This document shows positions 17,288 to 25,543 of a DNA stretch of 64,000 nucleotides, piece by piece; the first letter of the stretch is position 1, and each line of letters opens with the position of its first letter. This DNA is from Desulfovibrio desulfuricans (GTDB taxonomy: Bacteria > Desulfobacterota > Desulfovibrionia > Desulfovibrionales > Desulfovibrionaceae). Below the pieces are notes generated by a model, which was not told the DNA's origin, ran no database searches, and saw only the letters and a program-made list of their open reading frames with translations. Position numbers and translations under genes: made by a program. The stretch is from contig NZ_JANFYZ010000002.1 of assembly GCF_024460775.1 (NCBI RefSeq), forward strand, positions 94,954-158,953. The letters are read 5' to 3'.

Positions 17288-18382
17288 TTACACAAAAAGA
17301 TCCTTTACGTTATGCGGCTTGCTGCGCAGGTAGGGCGACGGCCCGGCAATGGTCTGCCCAAGAGCGGCAGCGGCATGCCAGGGCCAGCGCGGGTCGTACA
17401 GCATGGCGCGGCCAATGGCCACCATGTCGGCCTGCCCTGTGACCACGATGCTTGAGGCCAGTTCCGGCTCTGTGATGAGGCCCACGGCAATAACAGGAAG
17501 CTCGCTCACTGCGGCCTTGACCGCCGCAGCCAGCGCCACCTGATAGCCGGGCGCAAGGGTAATCTTCTGGTCGGGCGAAAGCCCGCCGCCGGAAACGTGT
17601 ATGTATGCGCCACCTGCCTTTTCAACTGCCCTGGCAAAGACAGCGCATTCTTCCACATTCCAGCCGCCCTCGGCAAAGTCGGTACCTGAAACGCGCACAC
17701 CCACCGGATAGTTGCCAGGAACAACGGCGCGCACTGCTGCCAGCACTTCCAGCGGAAAGCGCATCCTGTTTTCGAGGCTGCCGCCGTAGGCATCGGTGCG
17801 GGCATTGCTGAGCGGCGACAGAAATTCGTGCATCAGGTAGCCGTGGGCCGTGTGCAGTTCAATGGCGTCATACCCGGCGCGCACAGCGCGCTTTGCCGCA
17901 GTAACAAAGGATTCTGTAAGGCGGGCGATGTCTGCCGCCGTGAGTTCTGTCGGTTTTTGATGGCCCGGCGCATAGGGCAGGGCGGAGGGGGCGCATATTT
18001 CCCACCCGCCATCAGCGGGCATGAGCGGCTTGCCGCCTTCCCACGGACGCCCGGTAGCGCCCTTGCGTCCGGCATGCCCAAGCTGGATGCCGATGGGCGT
18101 GGAAGAATAGGAGCGGATGGAATCAAGCATGGCCTTGTGGGCGGCTTCCTGTTCCTCATTCCACAGGCCGAGATCCTGCGGGGATATGCGCCCTGGCGCT
18201 TCCACTGCCGTAGCTTCCACGATGAGCAGCCCGGCGCCGGAAACGGCAAGAGTGCCGTAGTGCATGGCATGCCATTGCACGGGGCGGCCCTCGTCTGCCG
18301 AGTATTGATCCATGGGGGGGACGACTATCCGGTTGGGCAGTGTCAGCCCTTTGAGTTTGATGGGAGAAAAGAGTGGATTCAT
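17288..18382 (-). CDS. NADH:flavin oxidoreductase, Old Yellow Enzyme family (YqjM-like)
   Basis: A 364-residue FMN-dependent ene-reductase-type TIM barrel. The N-terminal LFSPIKLKGLTLPNRIVVPPM and the QLGHAGRKG motif match the YqjM/thermophilic-like OYE group. The substrate-binding pair appears as ELHTAHGYLMHEFLSPLSN, and the phosphate-binding part as GLITEPELA. The usual active-site Cys of YqjM (PMCxY) is replaced here: the motif reads PPMDQYS, so Asp occupies that position, which may alter redox tuning. AGGAGGACACC precedes the ATG. It is monocistronic, and its natural substrate is unknown. Confidence 0.9.
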   Translation of the reverse strand: MNPLFSPIKLKGLTLPNRIVVPPMDQYSADEGRPVQWHAMHYGTLAVSGAGLLIVEATAVEAPGRISPQDLGLWNEEQEAAHKAMLDSIRSYSSTPIGIQLGHAGRKGATGRPWEGGKPLMPADGGWEICAPSALPYAPGHQKPTELTAADIARLTESFVTAAKRAVRAGYDAIELHTAHGYLMHEFLSPLSNARTDAYGGSLENRMRFPLEVLAAVRAVVPGNYPVGVRVSGTDFAEGGWNVEECAVFARAVEKAGGAYIHVSGGGLSPDQKITLAPGYQVALAAAVKAAVSELPVIAVGLITEPELASSIVVTGQADMVAIGRAMLYDPRWPWHAAAALGQTIAGPSPYLRSKPHNVKDLFV

Positions 18383-18537
18383 GGTGTCCTCCTGCTTGGT
18401 TTTAATCCTAGCGGAATGCTTTTTCTTTGTTAAGCGCCCAATGCTTGTGAAAAGCGCGCCCGGTATTTACATATGTGCCCAAAAATGGCTCTATCAGCAG
18501 AAATAGGGCAGGGCAGTTTTGCCTGCGGGGAGGATGC

Positions 18538-19839
18538 GTGCAGAAACAGAAAAAAATAATGGGGTTGCTCGCGGGCAAACTGGCGTCCCGGTTTGTTGCC
18601 CTGCTGATTGTTGCCCTTTGCGCCTTGGTTCCGGCTGGCGGCAGCGCCGCCAGCGCCGAAAAGCCAGACGATGCGGCTTTGGCCCAGCGGCTTGATGCCG
18701 TGTTGAACAAGGCTGTGGCCGAGGGGCGCATAGTGGGGGCTGTGGTCATGGTTGCCCGTCAAGGGCAGGTGGTCTATGCGCGGGCTGTAGGCATGGCCGA
18801 TGCGGAAAAAGGCACCTCCATGAGTCCGGATACGCGCTTTCGGCTGGCCTCCATGAGCAAACCCATTGCGAGCGCCGCAGCCCTTGCCCTGGCGGATAAG
18901 GGCATGATCGCTCTGGACGATCCCGTTACCCGCTGGATCCCCTCCTTTACCCCTGCGCTCGCGGGCAAGGCGGATCCGGTCATTACCGTGCGGCACCTGC
19001 TCACGCACACTGCCGGGCTTTCTTATGGATTTTCGGAGCCGCCCGATGGCCCCATGGCGCTGGCCGAAGTTTCCGATGGACTGGATGACCCGCCCATCAC
19101 GCTGGAAGAAAACATCTGGCGGCTTGCCACGGTGCCGCTTTATTATGAGCCGGGTACAGACTGGAAATACTCCCTTGCCATTGATGTGCTTGGCCAAATC
19201 GTATCGCGGGCTGGCGGGGACAAGCTGCCCAACGTGGTGCAGGAGCTTGTAACCGGGCCGCTGGGCATGACGCACACGGGCTTTATGGCAGATGATCCTG
19301 ATCTGCTTGCCGCACCCTATGTGTGGGCCAATGGCAAGGCCCATCGCATGGCGGAAACTGAAATTGTACCCAATGCTGTTTCCGCCACGCGCTTTCAGCC
19401 GGGGAGGGCGCTGGACGAACAGGCCTTTCCCTCCGCCGGGGCAGGGATGGTTGGAACAGCAGTAGACTACCTGAAATTTCTCGAGGCCGTGCGCGAAAAC
19501 GGCGGCTCCATCCTCAAACCGGATACCGCGAAGGCCATGACTGCCGATCAGGTCTGCCCCATATTGTCGCAAAGGCTGAGTGTAACCGCAGGTAAAACCA
19601 ACGAAGTTGTTGCACCGGGCTGGGGATTTGGTTTTGGCGGCGCAGTGCTGCTGCGCCCTGAAAAGGCGGAATACCCCGCGGGCCAGAACACCTGGAGCTG
19701 GAGCGGCGCATACGGAAGCCATTTTTTCATGGATCGCGCCAACGGCATATCCTTTGTGGCGCTTACCAATACCACGCCTACGGGTATGGCTGGGCCGTTT
19801 GCGGTTGACCTTGCAAGGGCCGTGTACGGCAAAAAGTAG
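18538..19839 (+). CDS. Secreted serine hydrolase, class C beta-lactamase/esterase family
   Basis: A 433-residue protein starting at GTG 18538 (GGGGAGG upstream), with a lysine-rich, hydrophobic signal peptide ending about residue 40. The catalytic SxxK motif is Ser105-Met-Ser-Lys108. The second-motif tyrosine lies in WKYSLAIDVLG, as in EstB-type carboxylesterases, which lack the lactamase YxN. A late WSGAYGSHF segment fills the KTG-equivalent region. It is therefore more likely an esterase or peptidase than an antibiotic-hydrolysing enzyme (family knowledge plus inference). It diverges from the OYE gene, and a hairpin terminator follows. Confidence 0.85.
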   Translation: MQKQKKIMGLLAGKLASRFVALLIVALCALVPAGGSAASAEKPDDAALAQRLDAVLNKAVAEGRIVGAVVMVARQGQVVYARAVGMADAEKGTSMSPDTRFRLASMSKPIASAAALALADKGMIALDDPVTRWIPSFTPALAGKADPVITVRHLLTHTAGLSYGFSEPPDGPMALAEVSDGLDDPPITLEENIWRLATVPLYYEPGTDWKYSLAIDVLGQIVSRAGGDKLPNVVQELVTGPLGMTHTGFMADDPDLLAAPYVWANGKAHRMAETEIVPNAVSATRFQPGRALDEQAFPSAGAGMVGTAVDYLKFLEAVRENGGSILKPDTAKAMTADQVCPILSQRLSVTAGKTNEVVAPGWGFGFGGAVLLRPEKAEYPAGQNTWSWSGAYGSHFFMDRANGISFVALTNTTPTGMAGPFAVDLARAVYGKK

Positions 19840-19914
19840 CCAAAATTACAAGGCCCATGTTCTGTTGCAAGCTTCCCTCTTTTTTACGCTCCGGCCTTGG
19901 TCACACATGTTCTC

Positions 19915-19964
19915 AAAGCCCCTTCGTCCATTGCGGCATGCCGGTGGAGGAAGGGGCTTTGTCT
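19915..19964. terminator. Hairpin terminator between convergent genes
   Basis: An 11-bp perfect stem (AAAGCCCCTTC at 19915-19925 with 19950-19960) followed by TTTGTCT on the + strand. It is shared by the serine hydrolase (+) and the MBL-fold gene (-). Confidence 0.75.
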
Positions 19965-19989
19965 GTATGCTGGATATTTGTCCTTGGTC

Positions 19990-20859
19990 TTACATGCGGT
20001 TCAGGGGCAGTTTTACAAATTGCAGGCCATTGACGGCCTTGCCGAATTTTCCTGTGCGCATGTTGGCCTGAAGGGAGGGCAATATGAGCGGCGGCACAGC
20101 CTTGCCGTTATCGTCCGCCTTGCGTTTTGCCACAAATTCGGCCTTGCCCACTTGCAGGTTCAGCCGCACGTTGGCGGTTTTCTGCTCGCCAACGGTTGCC
20201 ATGCACTGCGGGCCCCGCACACCCTCAGGCGGGTAGTCATGCCCCACATAGATGCGCAGGTCGTCGGGCAGGGCAAAGAGCTTGCGGGAGGAATCATACG
20301 AATCCTCGGCGCTGCCGCCAGGGAAGTCGCACCGGCCTGAACCCACATCGGGCAAAAAGATGGTGTCGCCCACAAAGGCCGCATTGCCCACAATATAGGT
20401 GGTGTCTGCGGGGGTATGCCCCAGCGTGTGGATGATTTTTGCGGGCATGTCGGCAATGGTGAATTCTTCATCATTTTCAAACAGATGGTCAAAGGCCGAG
20501 CCGTCTGCGGGTGTGTCCTCCTGCGTTTGGAAAATGGGCGTCCAGGTGGAAATGATATCCAGCATGTGTTTGCTGATGGCTATTTTCCCGCCCATTTTTT
20601 CCTTGATATAGCTGGCTGCGGTGACGTGATCGGCATGGATGTGGGTTTCAAGAATCCACTCCACCACAAAGCCCTGCTGACGGACAAAATCAATAACGGC
20701 ATCGGCAGAAACAGTGGATGTGCGGCAGGCGTGGAGGTCAAAATCCAGCACGCTGTCTATAATGGCGCAACGCTTCTGGGCATCGGTTGCAGACCAGACC
20801 ACATATGTCCAGGTAGCGGTAACGGGATCAAAAAATCCGCGCACGTTGGGTGCAGACAT
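19990..20859 (-). CDS. MBL-fold metallo-hydrolase, persulfide dioxygenase/Blh-like
   Basis: A 289-residue metallo-beta-lactamase-fold protein with the THIHADHV metal motif near residue 72, a second GHTPADTTY histidine and later VGDTIFLPDVGSGRCDFPGG and GHDYPPEG segments. These match the ETHE1/Blh/CstB persulfide dioxygenase group, which oxidises protein- or glutathione-persulfide sulfur to sulfite using non-haem iron. AGGAG is well spaced before the ATG. It lies 57 bases downstream of a rhodanese gene on the same strand, the usual pairing for persulfide handling. Dioxygenase activity needs oxygen, so in a sulfate reducer it may serve during oxygen exposure (inference). Confidence 0.85.
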   Translation of the reverse strand: MSAPNVRGFFDPVTATWTYVVWSATDAQKRCAIIDSVLDFDLHACRTSTVSADAVIDFVRQQGFVVEWILETHIHADHVTAASYIKEKMGGKIAISKHMLDIISTWTPIFQTQEDTPADGSAFDHLFENDEEFTIADMPAKIIHTLGHTPADTTYIVGNAAFVGDTIFLPDVGSGRCDFPGGSAEDSYDSSRKLFALPDDLRIYVGHDYPPEGVRGPQCMATVGEQKTANVRLNLQVGKAEFVAKRKADDNGKAVPPLILPSLQANMRTGKFGKAVNGLQFVKLPLNRM

Positions 20860-20916
20860 GGCGAACTCCTTTGCAAAAAAGCTAGGGTGAAAGTTCCGGC
20901 ATCAAGGGAAGGCGCA

Positions 20917-21528
20917 TTACTGGCAGCTTGCGCCGGGGCTTTTGCCAGCTCCAATGGGGCAAGCGCCGCCAGAGCAGCCCTTTTTGTTCCAGGGTGCGCG
21001 CGTGAGCAGAAGGGCCAGGCCGCACCAGTTGGTAAGGCCGGAAAATACCTGCCCGCAGCCAATAAAGAGCGCGCCGAGCAGAAAAGCCTTGTGCACAAAA
21101 AGCCCCAGCAAAACGAACAGGGCCGTGAGCGCCCCGGCCACAAGGCGCACCTGCCTGTCCAGCGTGGGTGAGGTTTCGCCTGTTTTGGGCAGCGCCTGCC
21201 CCGCAGTGGGGAAGCCAGCTTCCTTGCAGGCTGCAAGGCCGCCTTCAATAACGGTTATGTCCGTAAATCCGGCTTCGGCAAATTTGGCCGCCGCCGTTTG
21301 CGCACGTCTGCCGCTGGCGCAAAGGGTATAAATGGGGGTATCTGCCAATGCCCCGCTGCGCAGGGCAACCATGTGAGGATCAAGCTCCGTCACCGGGGCC
21401 AGCGTGGTCGGAAGGACGAGGCGTTTTTCCGCAAATTCCATGGGGGTGCGCACATCCACAATGAGCGCCTGCTTGAGGTCTTTTTGCCGCAGGGCTTGCG
21501 CGCTGATGCTCTTAATAGTTGTCATCAT
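20917..21528 (-). CDS. Rhodanese-DUF2892 membrane protein (YgaP-like)
   Basis: A 203-residue protein with a rhodanese domain (residues ~5-110) whose active-site loop starts at Cys70 (CASGRRAQ). A DUF2892 region with two membrane helices (~130-150 and ~153-175) follows, as in E. coli YgaP. The C-terminal tail after residue 180 is Cys-rich (three cysteines in about 20 residues), which is not typical and could bind metal or accept sulfane sulfur. Two adjacent ATGs (21528 and 21525) follow GGAGG; the second is better spaced. First gene of a two-gene operon with the MBL protein. Confidence 0.88.
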   Translation of the reverse strand: MMTTIKSISAQALRQKDLKQALIVDVRTPMEFAEKRLVLPTTLAPVTELDPHMVALRSGALADTPIYTLCASGRRAQTAAAKFAEAGFTDITVIEGGLAACKEAGFPTAGQALPKTGETSPTLDRQVRLVAGALTALFVLLGLFVHKAFLLGALFIGCGQVFSGLTNWCGLALLLTRAPWNKKGCSGGACPIGAGKSPGASCQ

Positions 21529-21890
21529 GGCCTCCTTCGGGGGATAGCCTCCGGTTGGAAGGGTATGAAGAGCCGTTCATAGCCGTATCTGTGGCTTGCC
21601 GCATATGGTGCAGTCCTGTACATAATACCTCACTATGGGCAGACTGCAAAGCAGCAAGAGGGGGAAATATAGTAGTTGACTACCTTAAGTTCTTTTCAGG
21701 TAATCATGTTTCCGGGAGGTGCAAGGCCTGCTTGGAAAGGTTGCATCTGTATAATACGCCCCGCGTGGTTGTGATATTTACAACAAGGTGAGTTATGCTT
21801 GCACTGTGCGTGCAAAACAGTTCAGACGCAAGCTGGCAGGAAGGGATGAAGGCTTTTTTCTGAAAAGCGAGCTTGCGGGCTGGCGAGTTT
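21529..21890. other. Intergenic region between rhodanese and kinase genes
   Basis: About 360 bases holding the promoter described at 21622-21649 and a small palindrome at 21672-21683. No convincing hairpin terminator for the kinase gene and no small ORF with a ribosome site were seen. Confidence 0.5.
21622..21649 (-). promoter_or_regulatory. Candidate sigma-70 promoter of the rhodanese-MBL operon
   Basis: On the minus strand TTGCAG and TATTAT are separated by 16 bases, about 95 bases ahead of the rhodanese start. A GTAGT-TG-ACTAC palindrome at 21672-21683 lies just upstream of the -35 and could be an operator. Confidence 0.45.
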
Positions 21891-24158
21891 TTAATCCGGA
21901 CCGTGCAAGGGCGCGTCAGACGTGGTGGAAAGAAGCTGGCCAAGAACTGAAAACATCTTGCTCATAACTACCGGTTTTTCCAGAAACTCATCCATACCGG
22001 ATTCAAAGGCGTTCTGTATTTCATCGGCAAAAACATTGGCGGAAAGTGCCACAATGGGGGTGTCCACATCAAACTCCCGTATTTCGCGGGTGGCCTGATA
22101 GCCGTCCATCACAGGCATGCGAATGTCCATCATGACAATGTCGTAATTACGGCCTCTGGCCTTTTCCACACCTTCTCTGCCATTGAACGCCTGTTCGCAC
22201 AGCGCTCCTTCACTTTCAAGCATTTCTTTCAGGATTTCACTGTTGATGGCGTTGTCTTCGCAGATGAGGATATTTCTTCCCTCAAGTGAGACGGCGGTGT
22301 GCTGAGTGCGATTTTTTTTGTGGAATGCGGTGATATCTGCTGCGGTAGCTTTTTTGTGGGGCAAAATCACAGTAAAGGTCGTTCCCTGGCCGGGCGCAGA
22401 CTTGCAGGTGATGTTGCCCCCAAGAATGTCCACCAGATTTTTTACAATGGCCAGCCCAAGCCCGCTGCCTGCGCTGGAAACATGATCTTCCTGCGTGAAC
22501 GGGGAGTACATTCTGGCCTGAAATTTTTTGCTGATTCCCGGCCCGTTATCAGAAATGACGTGGGTCACAACAATACTGTCGGCATTTTCACCGCTGATGT
22601 CATTGCGCCATGTTATGGTGCCGCCGGGTTGCGTGTATTTGACGGCATTGTTCAAGAGGTTGACAATGATCTGCTGAACCTTGCGCGTATCAATCTGCGC
22701 ATGGCAGTTGGTTGCTGTGCAGTTGAAATGCGTTATGAATGTGATGTTTTTTGCCTCGGCCTGGGGCCTGATGATGGACTCAATGTTTTTTGCGCTATGT
22801 GCGCCAGTGCAAATTGTTGGTGTAACGTCTATTTTTCCGTTAGAGAGTTTCTGCAGGTCAAGAATGTCAGAAAGAATGGCAAGCAGAAAATTTGAACACG
22901 CCTTTATGGTGGAGAAGGCCTTGGTGAGGTCAGGTTCCCTGTGTTTTTTCAGCTCAAGGTCTGATAAGCCGACAATGGTCGCAAGGGGAGTGCGCATGTC
23001 GTGGCTCATACGCAAGAGAAAGTCCGACTTTGCGCGGTTGGCCTGGCGTTCTTTCTTCAGCGCTGCGTGAAGCTTGGCATTGAGATCCACTACGTCTTTG
23101 CGCAACATGTATTCACTTGTGACATCTTCAAAACTGCCCACAAGACCTACAATTTTTCCGTCTTCATAAAGCGGGCTTTTGCTGGCTACAATGTGGCGGT
23201 TTTCGCCCTTGCAAAAGCACATGCCAGGAACCCGTGTGGTGCTCTCGCCCTGCAACACTCGCAGTTCATCATTTTTGTATGGGTCGGGGTCGCTGTGCCA
23301 GCCCATGTCTTCATCATTCTTACCCAAGAGCACCTGCTCTGAATCAAAGCCGTAATATTCCAGAAATGCCTTGTTTACGCCGGTGAAACGCCTTTCAGCG
23401 TCTTTCCAGAAGATTGCAGCCTGCGTAGTATCCAGAATTTTTTGCAGCAAAACCTGGTTTTGCCGGTTGTGCGCCAGGGTCTCTTTTTCAGTAGAAATGT
23501 TGACAAATGCCAGTTGCAGAACTTTTTGGGGAATAACCCAGGAGAGACTGACGCGAATCCATCTGACGTGCCCATCTTGCGGGCGCAGCCTGCACTCCAG
23601 AGGTTGCACGGCCTTGCCGGAGATGAACATTGCCAGCATGTGTTCTATCCTGCACGCGTCGGCACTGTGAACATGCATGAGATCGCTGGCGTGGAAGCAC
23701 TTGCTCGCCTCATTGCCCGATGTGCCTGTCATGGCCAGCGCCTCGCTGTTCATGTAGGTGCAGTGAAGTTTGGCAGGCCCTTGCGCGACCTTCATGCGGA
23801 TGATGCCGATCGGAATATCAGACAGAACATCAATCGGCTGCTGTTCTGCTGCAGAAATCCACAGTACGCAAACGTTGTCTTCAATGCGCTGGCAGCGGCA
23901 GTCAAGGAAGCAATGCATGGTTTCGCAAAATACTGTCCATTCTTCCGCAGCATCATGGGAGAGCGACTTGTTCAGGTGATCCCTGTTTTCGATAATTTTT
24001 TCTAAGCTTTCAAAGTCAGTGATTTTTAGGCGTTCAGTAAATCTTGTATTGGCGGCACTAATGGAAAATGTATTACCTGCAATCCGAGTTAAAAGACAGC
24101 ATGCAATATTTGTTGAACCATTCCACTTCATGAATTGATCTGTCAGATTTTTGTTCAT
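21891..24158 (-). CDS. Soluble hybrid sensor histidine kinase with PAS domains and a receiver
   Basis: A 755-residue signalling protein without membrane helices. The N-terminal ~230 residues are weakly PAS-like and contain about a dozen cysteines. A clear PAS follows (~235-350, ending FEDVTSEY), then a HisKA domain with His386 in MSHDMRTPL. The HATPase region has NNAVKYT, DNGPGI and GSGLGLAIVKNLV. The C-terminal receiver has phospho-acceptor Asp in IVMMDIRMPVMDGYQ. It is flanked by same-strand genes of unrelated function and has no cognate regulator nearby, so its output is unknown. Cytoplasmic location and the Cys-rich front suggest intracellular redox or metabolite sensing (inference). Confidence 0.9.
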   Translation of the reverse strand: MNKNLTDQFMKWNGSTNIACCLLTRIAGNTFSISAANTRFTERLKITDFESLEKIIENRDHLNKSLSHDAAEEWTVFCETMHCFLDCRCQRIEDNVCVLWISAAEQQPIDVLSDIPIGIIRMKVAQGPAKLHCTYMNSEALAMTGTSGNEASKCFHASDLMHVHSADACRIEHMLAMFISGKAVQPLECRLRPQDGHVRWIRVSLSWVIPQKVLQLAFVNISTEKETLAHNRQNQVLLQKILDTTQAAIFWKDAERRFTGVNKAFLEYYGFDSEQVLLGKNDEDMGWHSDPDPYKNDELRVLQGESTTRVPGMCFCKGENRHIVASKSPLYEDGKIVGLVGSFEDVTSEYMLRKDVVDLNAKLHAALKKERQANRAKSDFLLRMSHDMRTPLATIVGLSDLELKKHREPDLTKAFSTIKACSNFLLAILSDILDLQKLSNGKIDVTPTICTGAHSAKNIESIIRPQAEAKNITFITHFNCTATNCHAQIDTRKVQQIIVNLLNNAVKYTQPGGTITWRNDISGENADSIVVTHVISDNGPGISKKFQARMYSPFTQEDHVSSAGSGLGLAIVKNLVDILGGNITCKSAPGQGTTFTVILPHKKATAADITAFHKKNRTQHTAVSLEGRNILICEDNAINSEILKEMLESEGALCEQAFNGREGVEKARGRNYDIVMMDIRMPVMDGYQATREIREFDVDTPIVALSANVFADEIQNAFESGMDEFLEKPVVMSKMFSVLGQLLSTTSDAPLHGPD

Positions 24159-24542
24159 GGAAGTAGTCCCTTGCTTGAGGCTGACTAGCTTGGAATGTAT
24201 TTCAACTTAGTTAAATATAAAATTTATCTGGTGTAAATGTGAATATTTCTTATAAAGCAATATCTCTGTATTGTTGTGAATTTATAAGTATATGGCTGCG
24301 ATGGCTGCTAGGTACGCCTGAATGGTAAAAGGCCCGCGCTACGGTGCGCCTTCAAAACAGTTTACCGATGTTTTGCGAGCATGCGTGCACGTATTTGGCA
24401 AATGGCATCAATGCCTGTATTCACACCACAGAATGCGAAATGCTAGAACGAGTATAAAAACAGCGGATTTTCCAAGGCTGGAAAATCCGCTGTCACTGCA
24501 TGTCGCAACAAAAACAAGCGCGTTGGCCTGCGCTCTGGAACG
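24159..24542. other. AT-rich upstream region of the kinase and carbonic anhydrase terminator
   Basis: About 385 bases. Bases 24180-24300 are AT-rich and should contain the kinase promoter. Bases 24460-24493 hold the terminator of the carbonic anhydrase gene. No gene seen. Confidence 0.55.
24452..24493 (-). terminator. Hairpin terminator after carbonic anhydrase gene
   Basis: A 14-bp perfect stem (ACAGCGGATTTTCC at 24460-24473 with 24480-24493) with a 6-base loop, followed on the minus strand by TTTTATACT. It lies 50 bases past the stop codon. Confidence 0.85.
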
Positions 24543-25184
24543 TTATTTTTTCAGGGCCAGAAAATCGTGCTCGTCTGGGTCGTAATATTTGATTTCGCCA
24601 GATTCAATATAGTAGAGCCAGCCGTGAACGTGCAGGTCGCCCGATTTTACTCTGTCGCGCACGCACGGGTATGTCATGAGGTTTTCTATCTGAAAAATGA
24701 TGGAGAGTTTCTCTGTCAGGCGCAGCAGTTTATCCTGTCCAACTTCCTTGCCAAGTGCCAGCGTGGCGAGTTCCTTGGCTTTTTTGCCCAGCGAAAGCCA
24801 TTTTTGCGTGTGCACAAAGGCCTCGTCATGAATGTCCTTGTACAGGGCTGCGATGGCGCCGCAATAGGTGTGGCCGCAAATGATGATTTCTTCAACATTC
24901 AAAGCTGTTACGGCATATTCAATGCCTGCGGCCATGGCGTGATAGTCTTCGTCCGGCTTGTAAGGGGCTACAAAGTTGCCCACGTTGCGCAGCACAAAGA
25001 GCTGGCCGGGAGGTGTGTTGGTGATAAGCGATGGAATAACCCTTGAGTCGGCGCAGCCGATATAGAGTACCTTGGGGTGCTGGCCGCTGGAAACCAGTTC
25101 CAGAAGCTCATTTTCATGCTTGCAGAAATAGTTTTTTTGAAAAAATTCATTCCCCTGAAGCAAGCGTTCAACGTTCTTCATCAA
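24543..25184 (-). CDS. Beta-class carbonic anhydrase
   Basis: A 213-residue cytoplasmic zinc enzyme that interconverts CO2 and bicarbonate. Zinc ligands and catalytic dyad are visible: Cys44-x-Asp46-x-Arg48 (GCADSRVIPS) and His105 with Cys108 (CGHTYCGAI). Length is typical for the bacterial family. GAGG lies before the ATG, and a strong terminator follows. It is monocistronic. Confidence 0.95.
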   Translation of the reverse strand: MMKNVERLLQGNEFFQKNYFCKHENELLELVSSGQHPKVLYIGCADSRVIPSLITNTPPGQLFVLRNVGNFVAPYKPDEDYHAMAAGIEYAVTALNVEEIIICGHTYCGAIAALYKDIHDEAFVHTQKWLSLGKKAKELATLALGKEVGQDKLLRLTEKLSIIFQIENLMTYPCVRDRVKSGDLHVHGWLYYIESGEIKYYDPDEHDFLALKK

Positions 25185-25543
25185 ATAACCTCAATGAACC
25201 TGTTGGGTTAGGGCGTGTGTAGTTGCGGGATTTTTGGGAGCGAAATTTGTGAGACCTTGGTATTGCACCACTGTCGGCAAGGGGGGCTGCCTGATTGTTT
25301 GCAATCGGGTTATGGCTTTTTACTTTGGACTGTAGGGCAGGCAGTTTGCCTGGTCAGCTCTGGTGCCTGCCGCCTGAGCTGCCGCGATCAGTGCTGGCGC
25401 TTGAACAAGCCCTTGACTCAACGCTACATAGCCTGTGGGTAGGGCATCTTGTGTCAAACGTCAAGAAGAGGCTACAGGGCCCGCAAACAGTATGACTGAT
25501 GCGGGCCCTGTGATATCTGCGCCTGTTCGGAATCTACGGGAAC
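25185..25543. other. Intergenic region with one hairpin
   Basis: About 360 bases upstream of the carbonic anhydrase and downstream of the chemoreceptor gene. Apart from the hairpin at 25474-25511, nothing gene-like with a ribosome site was found. Confidence 0.5.
25474..25511 (-). terminator. Hairpin terminator after chemoreceptor gene
   Basis: An 11-bp perfect stem (ACAGGGCCCGC at 25474-25484 with 25501-25511) and a 16-base loop, about 30 bases after the stop. The following minus-strand bases are only moderately T-rich. Confidence 0.6.

Noticed and set aside
25215..25442. 75-codon Cys-rich plus-strand frame
   Set aside because: Unlike the mini-ORF at 48887 it has no ribosome site or terminator, and its cysteines are scattered.
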